Below the pieces are notes generated by a model. That model was not told the DNA's origin and searched no databases. It saw only the letters and a program-made list of their open reading frames with translations. The position numbers were made by a program, and so were the translations under genes. From Billgrantia endophytica (lineage in GTDB: Bacteria; Pseudomonadota; Gammaproteobacteria; Pseudomonadales; Halomonadaceae), in contig NZ_PNRF01000046.1 of NCBI RefSeq assembly GCF_002879615.1, positions 18,558-82,557 of the forward strand: a stretch of DNA of 64,000 bases, read 5' to 3'. This document shows, piece after piece, positions 15,682-24,700 of the stretch (positions are counted from its first letter, which is position 1; each line of letters begins with the position of its first letter).

Positions 15682-16858
15682 GGACCGGATTGCCCGACAG
15701 GCGACGCAGCCCCAGGTTGCCGATCAGCGATGCCGCCAACATGGTCAGTACCATGGGCCACAGGCTGGCAATCTCCAGGGCCCCCACCATCACCCCGGCC
15801 AAGGCGGCGGACCCGAACTTGATGCCACCCATCAATGCCGTTGCCGTCGCACTCATATGCCCGAAATGATCGAGCAACGCCGACATGGCATTGGGGGTGA
15901 TCAGGCCGATCATGCCGGCATACACCATCACCGTTACCACCACCACCGGCAACGAGGCGAGCCCCGCCGCCGCCGCCAGTGCCAGTGAAGCGGCAGCAAC
16001 CAGTTGAACGGTAAGGCCAAGATGGAGATTCTGCTGGGGCGAACGCCGGTCCAGCAGATGAATATTCAGCCGATTGGAGAGCGCGATCATTATCACGTTC
16101 GCCCCGAAGACCACCGGGTACATGGCTGGCGAGAGACCGAAGTATTCCAGATAGATAAAGGGTGATGCGGTTATGAACGCGAACAGGCCGCCAAACGAAG
16201 CGGCCACGGCACAGATATACCCCATTCCTTCCCGATGGCGCAGCACGCTCGCATAGTTGGCCAGGACCTGACGCAACGAGGCTGCCGGAAGGCTTGGATC
16301 GCGGGTCTCCGGCAGCCGGGTGCCCATCAGCCACAGCAGGAAGGCCGCATAGACAGCCAGGAAAACGAAGATCAGCCACCAGTCGGCGAGATAGAGCAGC
16401 CCGCTTCCCACGACCGGCGCCACCAACGGTGCCAGCATCATGATCATGACCATGGTCGACATGACGCTCGCCGCCTCGCGGCCACTGAAGCAGTCACGCA
16501 CGATGGCTGCCGAATTGACCACGCAGGCCCCCCCACCCAGTGCCTGAACGAAGCGCCAGACAAGCAGCTCGGGCAAGGAGCCGATGGTGGTGATCATGAG
16601 GCTGGCAAGCAGGAACACGACGAGGCCGCCCAGCAGGACCGGCTTGCGCCCCAACCGGTCGGACAGGGGCCCGAAAAGCAGTTGACCGATGGCGAAACCG
16701 GCCAGGAAGACACTGATCGACAGCTCGGTATGGTGGATGCTGGCGCCGATGCTGTCAGCGAGTGCGGACATGGCCGGCAGATAGGCATCGATGGCGAAGG
16801 GCGCCAGCGCCGTATTGGCCGCCACCAGCAGCGCCACACGTCTAGGGTTGAGGTTCAA
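15674..16858 (-). CDS. Bcr/CflA family multidrug efflux MFS transporter
   Basis: The product of about 394 residues has twelve membrane segments. The N-terminus NLNPRRVALLVAANTALAPFAIDAYLPAM and FLAGFAIGQLLFGPLSDRLGRKPVLLGG are diagnostic of the Bcr/CflA drug:proton antiporter group. Start choice: the TTG at 16858 has GGAG about 6 bases upstream and gives an N-terminus like that of relatives, whereas the GTG at 16885 adds nine residues without a ribosome-binding site. It is first in an operon with the TauE exporter and divergent from tal. The drug range is unknown. Confidence 0.88.
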   Translation of the reverse strand: MNLNPRRVALLVAANTALAPFAIDAYLPAMSALADSIGASIHHTELSISVFLAGFAIGQLLFGPLSDRLGRKPVLLGGLVVFLLASLMITTIGSLPELLVWRFVQALGGGACVVNSAAIVRDCFSGREAASVMSTMVMIMMLAPLVAPVVGSGLLYLADWWLIFVFLAVYAAFLLWLMGTRLPETRDPSLPAASLRQVLANYASVLRHREGMGYICAVAASFGGLFAFITASPFIYLEYFGLSPAMYPVVFGANVIMIALSNRLNIHLLDRRSPQQNLHLGLTVQLVAAASLALAAAAGLASLPVVVVTVMVYAGMIGLITPNAMSALLDHFGHMSATATALMGGIKFGSAALAGVMVGALEIASLWPMVLTMLAASLIGNLGLRRLSGNPVHA

Positions 16859-17012
16859 GGAGGCTCCGATGATTTGGAATGGCACGAAAAAGCTAGGCCG
16901 CTAATGATAGCCCAAGTGGGGTCAGCTTGCCGTGGCGCTCCGATGAAGTCTGTCACCGGTCCCGGCCTCTTGATAAAGTGATCCTATCCTCACTGCCCAG
17001 GAGTCCCACCCC

Positions 17013-17966
17013 ATGTCAGATGATCTGCTTGCACAACTCAAGGAAATGAGCACCGTGGTGGCAGACACCGGCGATATCGAAACCATTCGTCGCTACTCTC
17101 CCCAGGACGCAACGACCAATCCCTCGCTCATCCTTCAGGCGGCCCAACAGGAGGGCTGGCGCTCGCGACTGGCGGACATAGCCCGACAATCGACTGACAT
17201 CGACGATGCCCTGGACGCCGTGGCCGTGGAGATCGGCAGCGAAATAGCCGGGCTGGTTCCGGGCTACGTCTCCACCGAAATCAGTGCCCGGCTCTCTTTC
17301 GATGCCGATGCCAGCCTGGCCAGAGGGCGCTCACTGATCGAGCGCTACGCACGACATGGCATCACGTCCGACCGCATCCTGATCAAGGTCGCGGCAACCT
17401 GGGAAGGCATCCGCGCCGCCCGGCAGTTGGAGCGGGAAGGCATTCGCACCAACCTTACCTTGCTGTTCAGCTTCGCCCAGGCCCAGGCCTGCGCCGATGC
17501 CGGGGTAACACTCGTCTCGCCCTTCGTTGGCCGCATCCTCGATTGGCACAAGGCGCAGGCGCCCGATACCGACTTCTCTGGCGACAAGGACCCCGGCGTC
17601 AGGTCGGTCAGGCGCATCTATGAACACTTCAAGGGCCATGGCTACCGCACCATTGTCATGGGGGCCAGCTTCCGCAACATTGGGGAGATCCAGTCACTGG
17701 CGGGCTGCGATCGCCTGACCATCTCCCCTGCCCTGCTTGGCGAGCTGTCGGAAACCCATGGCAGGCTGGAGCGGCGCCTGATGCCGATCGATGCCGAGAC
17801 GTCGGCTCCGGAACCCCAGGATGAAGCGGAGTTCCGCTGGGCGATGAACGAGGATGCCATGGCCACCGAGAAGCTGGCCGAAGGGATACGCAAGTTTACG
17901 GCCGACCAGCGCAAGCTCGAGAAGCTGCTCGGTGAATTGAGACAGGACGTGAGCCAAGCCAACTGA
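17013..17966 (+). CDS. tal: Transaldolase
   Basis: The 317-residue class I aldolase transfers a dihydroxyacetone unit from sedoheptulose 7-phosphate to glyceraldehyde 3-phosphate in the pentose phosphate pathway. Family motifs are DATTNPSL at 32-39, GYVSTEISARLSFD at 84-97, the Schiff-base lysine in ILIKVAATWEGI (Lys125) and FVGRILDW near 171-178. Length matches TalB-type enzymes. AGGAG lies upstream of the ATG. It ends 14 bp from the convergent STAS gene, with no terminator visible between them. Confidence 0.96.
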   Translation: MSDDLLAQLKEMSTVVADTGDIETIRRYSPQDATTNPSLILQAAQQEGWRSRLADIARQSTDIDDALDAVAVEIGSEIAGLVPGYVSTEISARLSFDADASLARGRSLIERYARHGITSDRILIKVAATWEGIRAARQLEREGIRTNLTLLFSFAQAQACADAGVTLVSPFVGRILDWHKAQAPDTDFSGDKDPGVRSVRRIYEHFKGHGYRTIVMGASFRNIGEIQSLAGCDRLTISPALLGELSETHGRLERRLMPIDAETSAPEPQDEAEFRWAMNEDAMATEKLAEGIRKFTADQRKLEKLLGELRQDVSQAN

Positions 17967-17980
17967 ATCCGGGCGTAAGC

Positions 17981-18490
17981 TCAATGATGCTGCGAGGCCG
18001 CTTCCTGGGCCTCGAGCATCTCCACGAGAGGCTGGAACTGTTCACGGTTGTGTTCGTTCATGCGCATCAGTATGCGATGAGCCTCGAGGATACGTTGGCG
18101 GGTCGCTTCGATATCTGCCGGGATCTCGGGTAGGTCGCACAACGCGCAAGCCTCGGTGATGGGCGCTTCGAGCAGGGTAAAGAACTGTGCAAACCCCATG
18201 ACTTCCAGCATTCGCTGGACATCGGGGTGATGGACCACGATGGTCGGCTTGTGCTCGATCTTGTCCTTGACGGCCATGGCCACCTTGGCCAGGAAACCAA
18301 GGGCGGTGGAATCCACGTTGGTGGCCTCGCGCAGATCGACAATCAGGGATTGCAGCCCAGGCGTCTCGGCAAGTTGCTGAGCCTGGGTATCCAGCGTGGC
18401 ACAGAGCGTCAGCCGCACGTCGCCGCAAAGCTTCAGTACGAAAACGCCTGATTCGAACGCCGCTTTGACACGGCCTTCATTCGTGATCAT
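17981..18490 (-). CDS. STAS-domain protein, anti-anti-sigma factor-like
   Basis: The 169-residue protein has a STAS domain in its first 110 residues: VFVLKLCGDVRL, LIVDLREATNVDSTALGFLAKVA with the expected phosphorylatable Ser61 after Asp60, and a C-terminal helical extension rich in Glu and His. STAS proteins of this type are toggled by a kinase and a PP2C phosphatase. The PP2C gene directly upstream overlaps this one by 14 bp. The ATG at 18490 with GAGTGG upstream is preferred to the GTG at 18502. The arrangement mlaA-phosphatase-STAS recalls PA2800-PA2798-PA2797 of Pseudomonas aeruginosa. Confidence 0.87.
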   Translation of the reverse strand: MITNEGRVKAAFESGVFVLKLCGDVRLTLCATLDTQAQQLAETPGLQSLIVDLREATNVDSTALGFLAKVAMAVKDKIEHKPTIVVHHPDVQRMLEVMGFAQFFTLLEAPITEACALCDLPEIPADIEATRQRILEAHRILMRMNEHNREQFQPLVEMLEAQEAASQHH

Positions 18491-19682
18491 CGCCAAATCC
18501 ACTCAACATCATGATGGTCAGGTCGTCGGGCAGTTCCTCGCCGCTGTGCTCCCCTTCCGTGACGATATCCCGGGGGGCGTTCAAGGCCAGGCTGTCTCGA
18601 AGTCGCTCCAGCGTCGCACAGGTCAGAACACGTTGCTCGAGCTCCCTGAGCCGCATGTCGAGCGTATCGCCCGGCAGGCACTCCAATACTCCATCCGAAC
18701 ACAACCATAACCTGAAGTTCGACGGCAACCTATACTTCAAACGTGGATACTCCACATTTCGAAACAACCCCACCGGCATGCCTTCCCCGGGAAGCTCCAT
18801 GACTTTCCCGTCAGCCACCAGCAGAGGCTTGGGCAACTGAGCGCCCAGCGAATAGTGAAGCCAGTGATCGCGATGGTCAATGACCGCAACGAACAGAGTG
18901 GCATGCTTGCCGATTCCGGTATCCAGCAATTCCTGGTTCAAGGCCGTCAGCCATTGGGCTGGAAGCTGGTCGGGGTTCTTGCCATCCCATTCGCTCAGCC
19001 AGCGATTGCAGAGGTACTTGAGCAGCACCGTAACGAACGCCGACGAGGCGCCGTGACCCGACACATCGGCAAAGTACAAGAGCGTGTAGCGGTCGTCAAA
19101 ACGCTGGAAATCGAGGAAATCGCCGGACAGGTAGAGCGAAGGCACCAACCAGTAGTCACAGGTCACCCCGCCCAGTGTCTGGGGATGGGGCGGCAGCAGC
19201 TTGCGCTGGATCTGACCGCCCGCCTGCTGATCAAGCCGCAACAGGGCAAGGTGGGTCTCCAGGCTCTCATTGAGCTCTTCCAGATGCTCGTTGAGCTCGG
19301 CCAGGTGTTCCCGATCACGGGTTCGCTCATCTTCCAGGCATCGCAGCTCAATGGCCTTGCGGATCATACGCCTCAGCAGCTGACCATGCAGCATGGGCTC
19401 GACGACGTAATCCACCAGGCCTACATCCACGGCTGTCAACAGGTCCGCATCGAGCCGCGAGTCACTGACCACCACCGTGGGCAGGCGCTCGGTCAAGCTG
19501 GACCATTCCAGACTCGGCACCGCTCGTGCATGGGCGACAATCAATGACGTGCCTGTCGGCAGATCTTCCAGCCTTTCGGCGGCCAGGACCGCCAAGCCAT
19601 CACGGGCGATGGTATCGGCCAAGGCATCGCGATACGCGCCAGGCTCATCGAGTACGCCAATCAACGGCTTGGATGCATCCAT
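18477..19682 (-). CDS. SpoIIE-type PP2C phosphatase with degenerate receiver domain
   Basis: The 401-residue protein has a receiver-like domain at about 5-110, a coiled coil rich in Glu/Leu at about 115-155, and a PP2C/SpoIIE phosphatase domain from about 160 to the end (GGVTCDYWLVPSLYLSGDFLDF, ADVSGHGASSAFV, LWLCSDGVLE, PDDLTIMML), whose metal-binding aspartates are present. The receiver is odd: the phosphoacceptor position after beta-3 reads SLIVAHARA with no Asp, and the conserved Lys near beta-5 is Glu (VDYVVEPM). It probably dephosphorylates the STAS protein at 17981-18490. The ATG at 19682 was chosen; a TTG at 19697 overlaps the mlaA stop. Confidence 0.88.
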   Translation of the reverse strand: MDASKPLIGVLDEPGAYRDALADTIARDGLAVLAAERLEDLPTGTSLIVAHARAVPSLEWSSLTERLPTVVVSDSRLDADLLTAVDVGLVDYVVEPMLHGQLLRRMIRKAIELRCLEDERTRDREHLAELNEHLEELNESLETHLALLRLDQQAGGQIQRKLLPPHPQTLGGVTCDYWLVPSLYLSGDFLDFQRFDDRYTLLYFADVSGHGASSAFVTVLLKYLCNRWLSEWDGKNPDQLPAQWLTALNQELLDTGIGKHATLFVAVIDHRDHWLHYSLGAQLPKPLLVADGKVMELPGEGMPVGLFRNVEYPRLKYRLPSNFRLWLCSDGVLECLPGDTLDMRLRELEQRVLTCATLERLRDSLALNAPRDIVTEGEHSGEELPDDLTIMMLSGFGDDHE

Positions 19683-19693
19683 GGGATCAGGCC

Positions 19694-20473
19694 TCAATCG
19701 GCGAAATCAGAATCGTCGAAATCCGTGTCGTCGAAATCGAAATCGTAGTCATCGCTGGTAAACGGGTCGTCGCCCAGTTCCCCATCGCTGACTTCGAAGC
19801 GTCGTCTCTGGAGGTAGGCATCACGAATGAAGACGTAGCGATCCCCTCGAATGAGCTCTTCCTGGTCCAGGAAACCGGCACGAATATCCACGATGCGTAG
19901 CGCCGTCAACCCGTAGCGTACCTTGTCGTCTTCTACATGAGTAAGGGGGTAAGTATAGGCGTCAAGTGGCAATCCGGCCGTATCGCGCACCGTGCTGGGC
20001 CCCAGGAAGGGCAGCACCAGATAGGGCCCTTCGGTGAGCCCCCAGACACCCAGTGTCTGGCCGAAATCCTCGTCGCGACCGGTGATCTCCATATGGGTCG
20101 CGAAATCCCAGAGACCGCCGATTCCGACCGTGGTATTGATCAGGAAGCGCGAGGTGGCAATGCCGGCATTACCGGGCTTGCCCTGCAGCAGACTGTTGAT
20201 GACCGTACGTATCTCGCCCAGGTTGGAGAAGAAGTTCCCCACCCCGGTCTGTACCGGCTGTGGCGTGACGGTTCGATAGCCTCGAGACACCGGCTTCAGC
20301 ACCGCTCGGTCCACCACCTCGTTGAAGGCGAACACCTGGCGATTGAAACCCTCCCAGGGATCATCCGGGTGGCGGTCCTCGACCGGGATATTACCGGCAC
20401 AACCCGCCAGCATGGCGACTGCCATAAAGGCGCCCAGGATTCGGCTGATGGAGCCGGTTCGCTCATAGGCCAT
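19694..20473 (-). CDS. mlaA: MlaA (VacJ) outer-membrane lipoprotein of lipid asymmetry system
   Basis: The 259-residue lipoprotein has the lipobox LAGC near residue 25, then DPWEGFNRQVFAFNEVVDRAVLKPV, FFSNLGEIRTVINSLLQGK, TVGIGGLWDFAT and LPFLGPSTVRDTAGLPLD, which are hallmarks of MlaA. MlaA removes phospholipids from the outer leaflet of the outer membrane and passes them to MlaC. GGGGAGA lies upstream of the ATG. An odd feature is the C-terminus: the last 20 or so residues are almost only Asp, Phe, Tyr, Ser and Thr, built from short DFDD-like repeats. It heads the operon with the PP2C and STAS genes. Confidence 0.95.
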   Translation of the reverse strand: MAYERTGSISRILGAFMAVAMLAGCAGNIPVEDRHPDDPWEGFNRQVFAFNEVVDRAVLKPVSRGYRTVTPQPVQTGVGNFFSNLGEIRTVINSLLQGKPGNAGIATSRFLINTTVGIGGLWDFATHMEITGRDEDFGQTLGVWGLTEGPYLVLPFLGPSTVRDTAGLPLDAYTYPLTHVEDDKVRYGLTALRIVDIRAGFLDQEELIRGDRYVFIRDAYLQRRRFEVSDGELGDDPFTSDDYDFDFDDTDFDDSDFAD

Positions 20474-20512
20474 CGAAAGTGTCTCCCCTCACCGTCACGG
20501 TTTGTGGTTGCT

Positions 20513-21634
20513 TCATTGACGACGCACCACCACGCAGCCGGCACTGTATCCCGCTCCGAAGGAGCAGACCACCCCTAGCGCATCCGGAGCCAGGTCGTGA
20601 TGATGCAGGTGAAACGCAATGATCGAGCCCGCAGAGCTGGTATTCGCATAGCGATCGAGGATGATCGGCGCCTGCTCTGCCCCAGGCTCACGTCCCAGTA
20701 CCCGGCGGGCGATCAGGTCATTCATATGGCGATTGGCCTGGTGCAGCCACATGCGCGAGAGATCCTCGCCAGCCAGTTCGAGACTGGCCAGGTGGTCGGT
20801 GATCAACGCCGCCACCATGGGGCAGACCTCCTTGAACACGCGCCGCCCCTCCTGGACGAACAGCTTGTCCACCGACTGCGGGTCGCTGTCGGTGACCCGA
20901 TTGAGGAAGCCGGCATTGTTGCGAATCGCGTTGGAGAAGCGCGTGACCAGGCGCGTACCGAGAATCTCGAAACGCCTCTCCGCCGTCGCGACCCCGGCAT
21001 TCTCCAGCACGACGGCCGTGCAGGCATCGCCAAAGATGAAGTGGCTGTCGCGGTCCCGGAAATTGAGATGCGCCGAGCAGATCTCCGGACTGACCACCAG
21101 CGCGCGCGTCACGCTTCCGGAGCGAATGGCATTGGTGGCCATTTCGATGGCAAAGGTTGCCGAGGAGCAGGCCACGTTCATGTCGAAGGCATAGCCCGCG
21201 GCCCCCAGTGCCGCCTGCAACTCCACGGATACCGCCGGGTAGGGGCGCTCCAGGTTGGAACAGGCGACGATGACCATCTCGATATCGGCGGCCTCGACAT
21301 TCGCGGTCGCAAGCGCCTGGCGGGCCGCGGCAAGCCCCATCTCGCACTGGATGGAGTGTTCGTCATTGCCACGCCGGGGCAGGTGTGGGCGCATGCGGCC
21401 GGGGTCGAGAATCCCCTCGGCATCCATGACATAGCGGCTGTGAATGCCCGAAGCCTTGACAATGAATTCGGTGCTGGAATGGGCCAGCGGTGCCATGTCG
21501 CCTGCCTCGATGGCCGAGGCATGGCGGGCATTCTCCGCATCGACCCAGGTATTGAATGCCGCTACCAGGGCGTCATTGTCGATGGCGTGTTCCGGTGTGA
21601 AGAGTCCTGTACCGGTGATCACGACGTCTGTCAT
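20513..21634 (-). CDS. Beta-ketoacyl-ACP synthase III family protein (PA3286-like)
   Basis: The 373-residue thiolase-fold enzyme has Cys156 in NVACSSATFAIEMA, a His in WLHQANRHMND and the Asn in YANTSSAGSI, giving the Cys-His-Asn triad of KAS III enzymes. It is longer than FabH (about 320 aa) and has an inserted N-terminal part (residues 25-60), like the group including Pseudomonas PA3286, which condenses medium-chain acyl-CoA from beta-oxidation with malonyl-ACP to feed fatty acid synthesis. That role is inferred from the family. AAGGAG precedes the ATG. A perfect GCGGCC/GGCCGC hairpin lies at 21651-21665, just upstream. Confidence 0.85.
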   Translation of the reverse strand: MTDVVITGTGLFTPEHAIDNDALVAAFNTWVDAENARHASAIEAGDMAPLAHSSTEFIVKASGIHSRYVMDAEGILDPGRMRPHLPRRGNDEHSIQCEMGLAAARQALATANVEAADIEMVIVACSNLERPYPAVSVELQAALGAAGYAFDMNVACSSATFAIEMATNAIRSGSVTRALVVSPEICSAHLNFRDRDSHFIFGDACTAVVLENAGVATAERRFEILGTRLVTRFSNAIRNNAGFLNRVTDSDPQSVDKLFVQEGRRVFKEVCPMVAALITDHLASLELAGEDLSRMWLHQANRHMNDLIARRVLGREPGAEQAPIILDRYANTSSAGSIIAFHLHHHDLAPDALGVVCSFGAGYSAGCVVVRRQ

Positions 21635-21753
21635 GGTGCTCTCCTTACGTGCGGCCGTCGGCCGCTTGTTCTCCGCCGGACATCGACTGGGCCGCTATCC
21701 GGTTCTTCATGGTCGGTTCATGTCCCGCAGCATGCTCGGCCCCACCTGTCGAC

Positions 21754-24700
21754 TCAGCCTGGCCCGATCAGTTCGTTCCAGCGCCGCTCCAGCCGCTTGG
21801 TCGAAACGGGCATGAGGGTTCCGAGCTGCTGGGCAAACAGCGAGACCCGCAGCTCTTCTATCCACCAGCCAAATTCGACCAGTTCGGGATCCTCATGCCC
21901 TCCACGCCGCTGGCTTTCTCGTCGTGCCGCCAGGCGCGCCTCGAAATCCTGGACCTGCTGCATGTGCATCTGGTCGCGCATGCGCTCGCGCGGCGCCTTC
22001 TCCAGACGTATCACTGCCGCCTCCATGTAGCGCGGGTACTGGTCGAGCCATTCACCAGCTTCGCCGACGAACCCCGGATGTACCAGGCGCTGCATCTGAT
22101 TCTTGATATCACTGTACACCAGCGCCAATGCCAGGCTGAGATTCCCCTTCAAGGCCTTGGTGACCACCAGGTGCCCTTCGAGAGCCGACCGCAGGGTAGC
22201 CACCATGGCCTCGCCCCGTGGAACGAGAGACTCGGCATGGCTGGCGATACGAGCCTCCAGCGCGCCGCGTGAACGAGGGAGCGGCGTCGTGGCCAGCACT
22301 TGGGTAAAGACGGCTTCCGTCACATCCTCGACGAGCTGACGCCGGCTTCCCACCTTGGCAAAGAGCAGCGCGCAGGCATCGAGCCCGCCGAGCCGCTCGA
22401 TGGCCCTTACCTGGTTCGGCAAACGCGCCATGGCAAGCCGCGCCACCCCGCGCCGGTGAGCCTGAGTCGCCTTGCCGGGATGGTCGAAAAGCTCGACGCG
22501 AAAGGCATCGTCCTTCGGCACCAGCGCCGGATAGGCCTCGACACGTATCCCGGCCTGTGTCGTCACCCTGGACTCCGGTAACGGCGTCTCGGGCAGGTCG
22601 CCCACCGTCGCCTCGGAGCCGGCTTCAGCGGCCAGCGCCCGGGCGCCCTCCCCCGCGGCTGCCTCGAAGCGGCGCTCGAGTTCCCGGGCATCCCGCCCCT
22701 GGCCGAGCTCACGGCCCTGGTGGTCCACCACTTTCAGGTTCATCACCAGATGCGGCTCAAGCTGATCGCTTCGCCAGTCGTCAGGGTGGAGGCGAACCCC
22801 CGTCTTGCGGCGAAGGAACTCACCCAGTGCCTTCGTCAGCGGCACGTCATCCGGTGCCAGTGACTCGAGGGCCGCATCGACCCAATCGGGTATCGGCACC
22901 ACCTGGCGTCGAATCGCCTTTGGCAGCGACTTGAGCAGTGCGATGCACTTGTCCCGCAACAGGCCTGGCACCAGCCACTCCAGTCGCGCCAGCGACAGCT
23001 GTGGCAGCATGGCCGCCGGCACCGTCAGGGTGACACCGTCATCGGGAGCGCCTGGCTCGAAGCGATAGCTCAGCGGATAGCGCACCCCATTGAGCACCAG
23101 CTCATCCGGGTACTGAGCCTGGGTGACATCATCGGCTTCCCGGGCCAACAATGCCGCACGGTCGAACTTGAGAATGGCAGGATCGTCACGCTCGGCACTC
23201 CTGCGCCAGTGTTCGAATCCCTTGCCGTTGTGGATGTCCGCGGGAAGGCGTGTCTCATAGAAGTCATGGAGCGTTTCTTCATCGACCAGAATATCTCGTT
23301 TGCGCGCCCGGTCCTCCAGGTCCTCGACTTCCTCGACCAGGGCGCGATTGTAGTCGAAGAACTCACCCTTGGTGCGAAACTCCCCCTCGACCAGGGCCCG
23401 GCGAATGAATAGCTCACGGGACTCCTGCGGTGCAATCGGCCCGTAATGAACCTTGCGCCCGGCGACGATGGGAAGCCCGAAGAGGGTGACCTGCTCATTG
23501 GCCACCACCTGGGCTCGCTTCATCTCCCAGCGGGGTTCGCTGTAGGTGCGCTTGACCAGATGCCCGGCCAGCGGCTCGATCCACTGCGGTTCGACCTTCG
23601 CCACCGTTCGTGCGAAGAGCTTGGTCGTTTCCACCAGTTCGAAGGCCATCAGCCACTTGGGTGATCTTTTCGCCAGCCCCGAGCCCGGATGAATGAAGAA
23701 CTTGCGGTTGCGTGCACCCAGGTACTCCCGGTTCTCGGTGAGCAGCCCGAGATGAGACAGCAGCCCGGGCAGCAGCGCCTTGTGCAGTTGCACGGCACTC
23801 TCGCGACGCGCCCTCTCCTGGCCTGAGTCACTTTCGCCATCGCCCTTGGGAAGCGACACGGGCGGCGGCACGTCGATATCCATGTCACGCAGCAACTGGC
23901 GCAGCTGACGGAAGGTATCGTGCCACTCACGCAGACGCAGGTAATTCAGGTAGTGGTCCCGACACCAGCGGCGCAGGCGGTTGCCGGACAGCTCATCACG
24001 CGCGGCCTCGAAACCATTCCACAGATTGAGCAGCGCCACGAAATCGGAGTCCGGATCCTGCCAGCGACGGTGAGCCTGGTCGGCGGCCTCGCGCTTGTCG
24101 GCCGGCCGATCGCGAGGATCCTGAACCGCCAGCGCGGAAACCACGATCAGCACCTCGCGTAGCCCTCCCTGTTCCGCCCCGGCCAGCACCATCCGCGCCA
24201 GCCGCGGGTCGATGGGGAGCCGGGCGAGTTTTCGCCCCATCGGCGTCAGGCGGTTGGACGAATCCACCGCGCCCAGTTCGAACAGCAGCCGGAAGCCGTC
24301 CTTGATGAAACGCGCATCGGGCGGGTCGACGAAAGGAAAGGCTTCGATATCGCCCAACTTCAGCGACAACATCGAGAGAATCACCGAAGCCAGGTTGGTG
24401 CGCCGGATCTCCGGGTCGGTGAACTCGGGTCGTGACAGGAAGTCTTCCTCGTCGTAGAGCCGGATGCACACGCCCTCCGCCACGCGGCCACAGCGCCCCT
24501 TGCGCTGGTCGGCGCTGGCCCGGCTGATCGGTTCGACCGGCAGGCGCTGAATCTTCGACCTGTAGCTGTAGCGGCTGATGCGCACCAGCCCCGGGTCGAC
24601 GACGTAGCGGACACCGGGCACGGTGAGGGAGGTTTCGGCCACATTGGTGGCCAGCACGATGCGCCGCCCGGCATGAGGGGTGAAGACCCGGTTCTGCTCG

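Noticed and set aside
21651..21665. GCGGCC/GGCCGC hairpin as a terminator of hrpA
   Set aside because: It lacks a T-tract and lies at the ribosome-binding site side of the KAS III gene; function is unclear.
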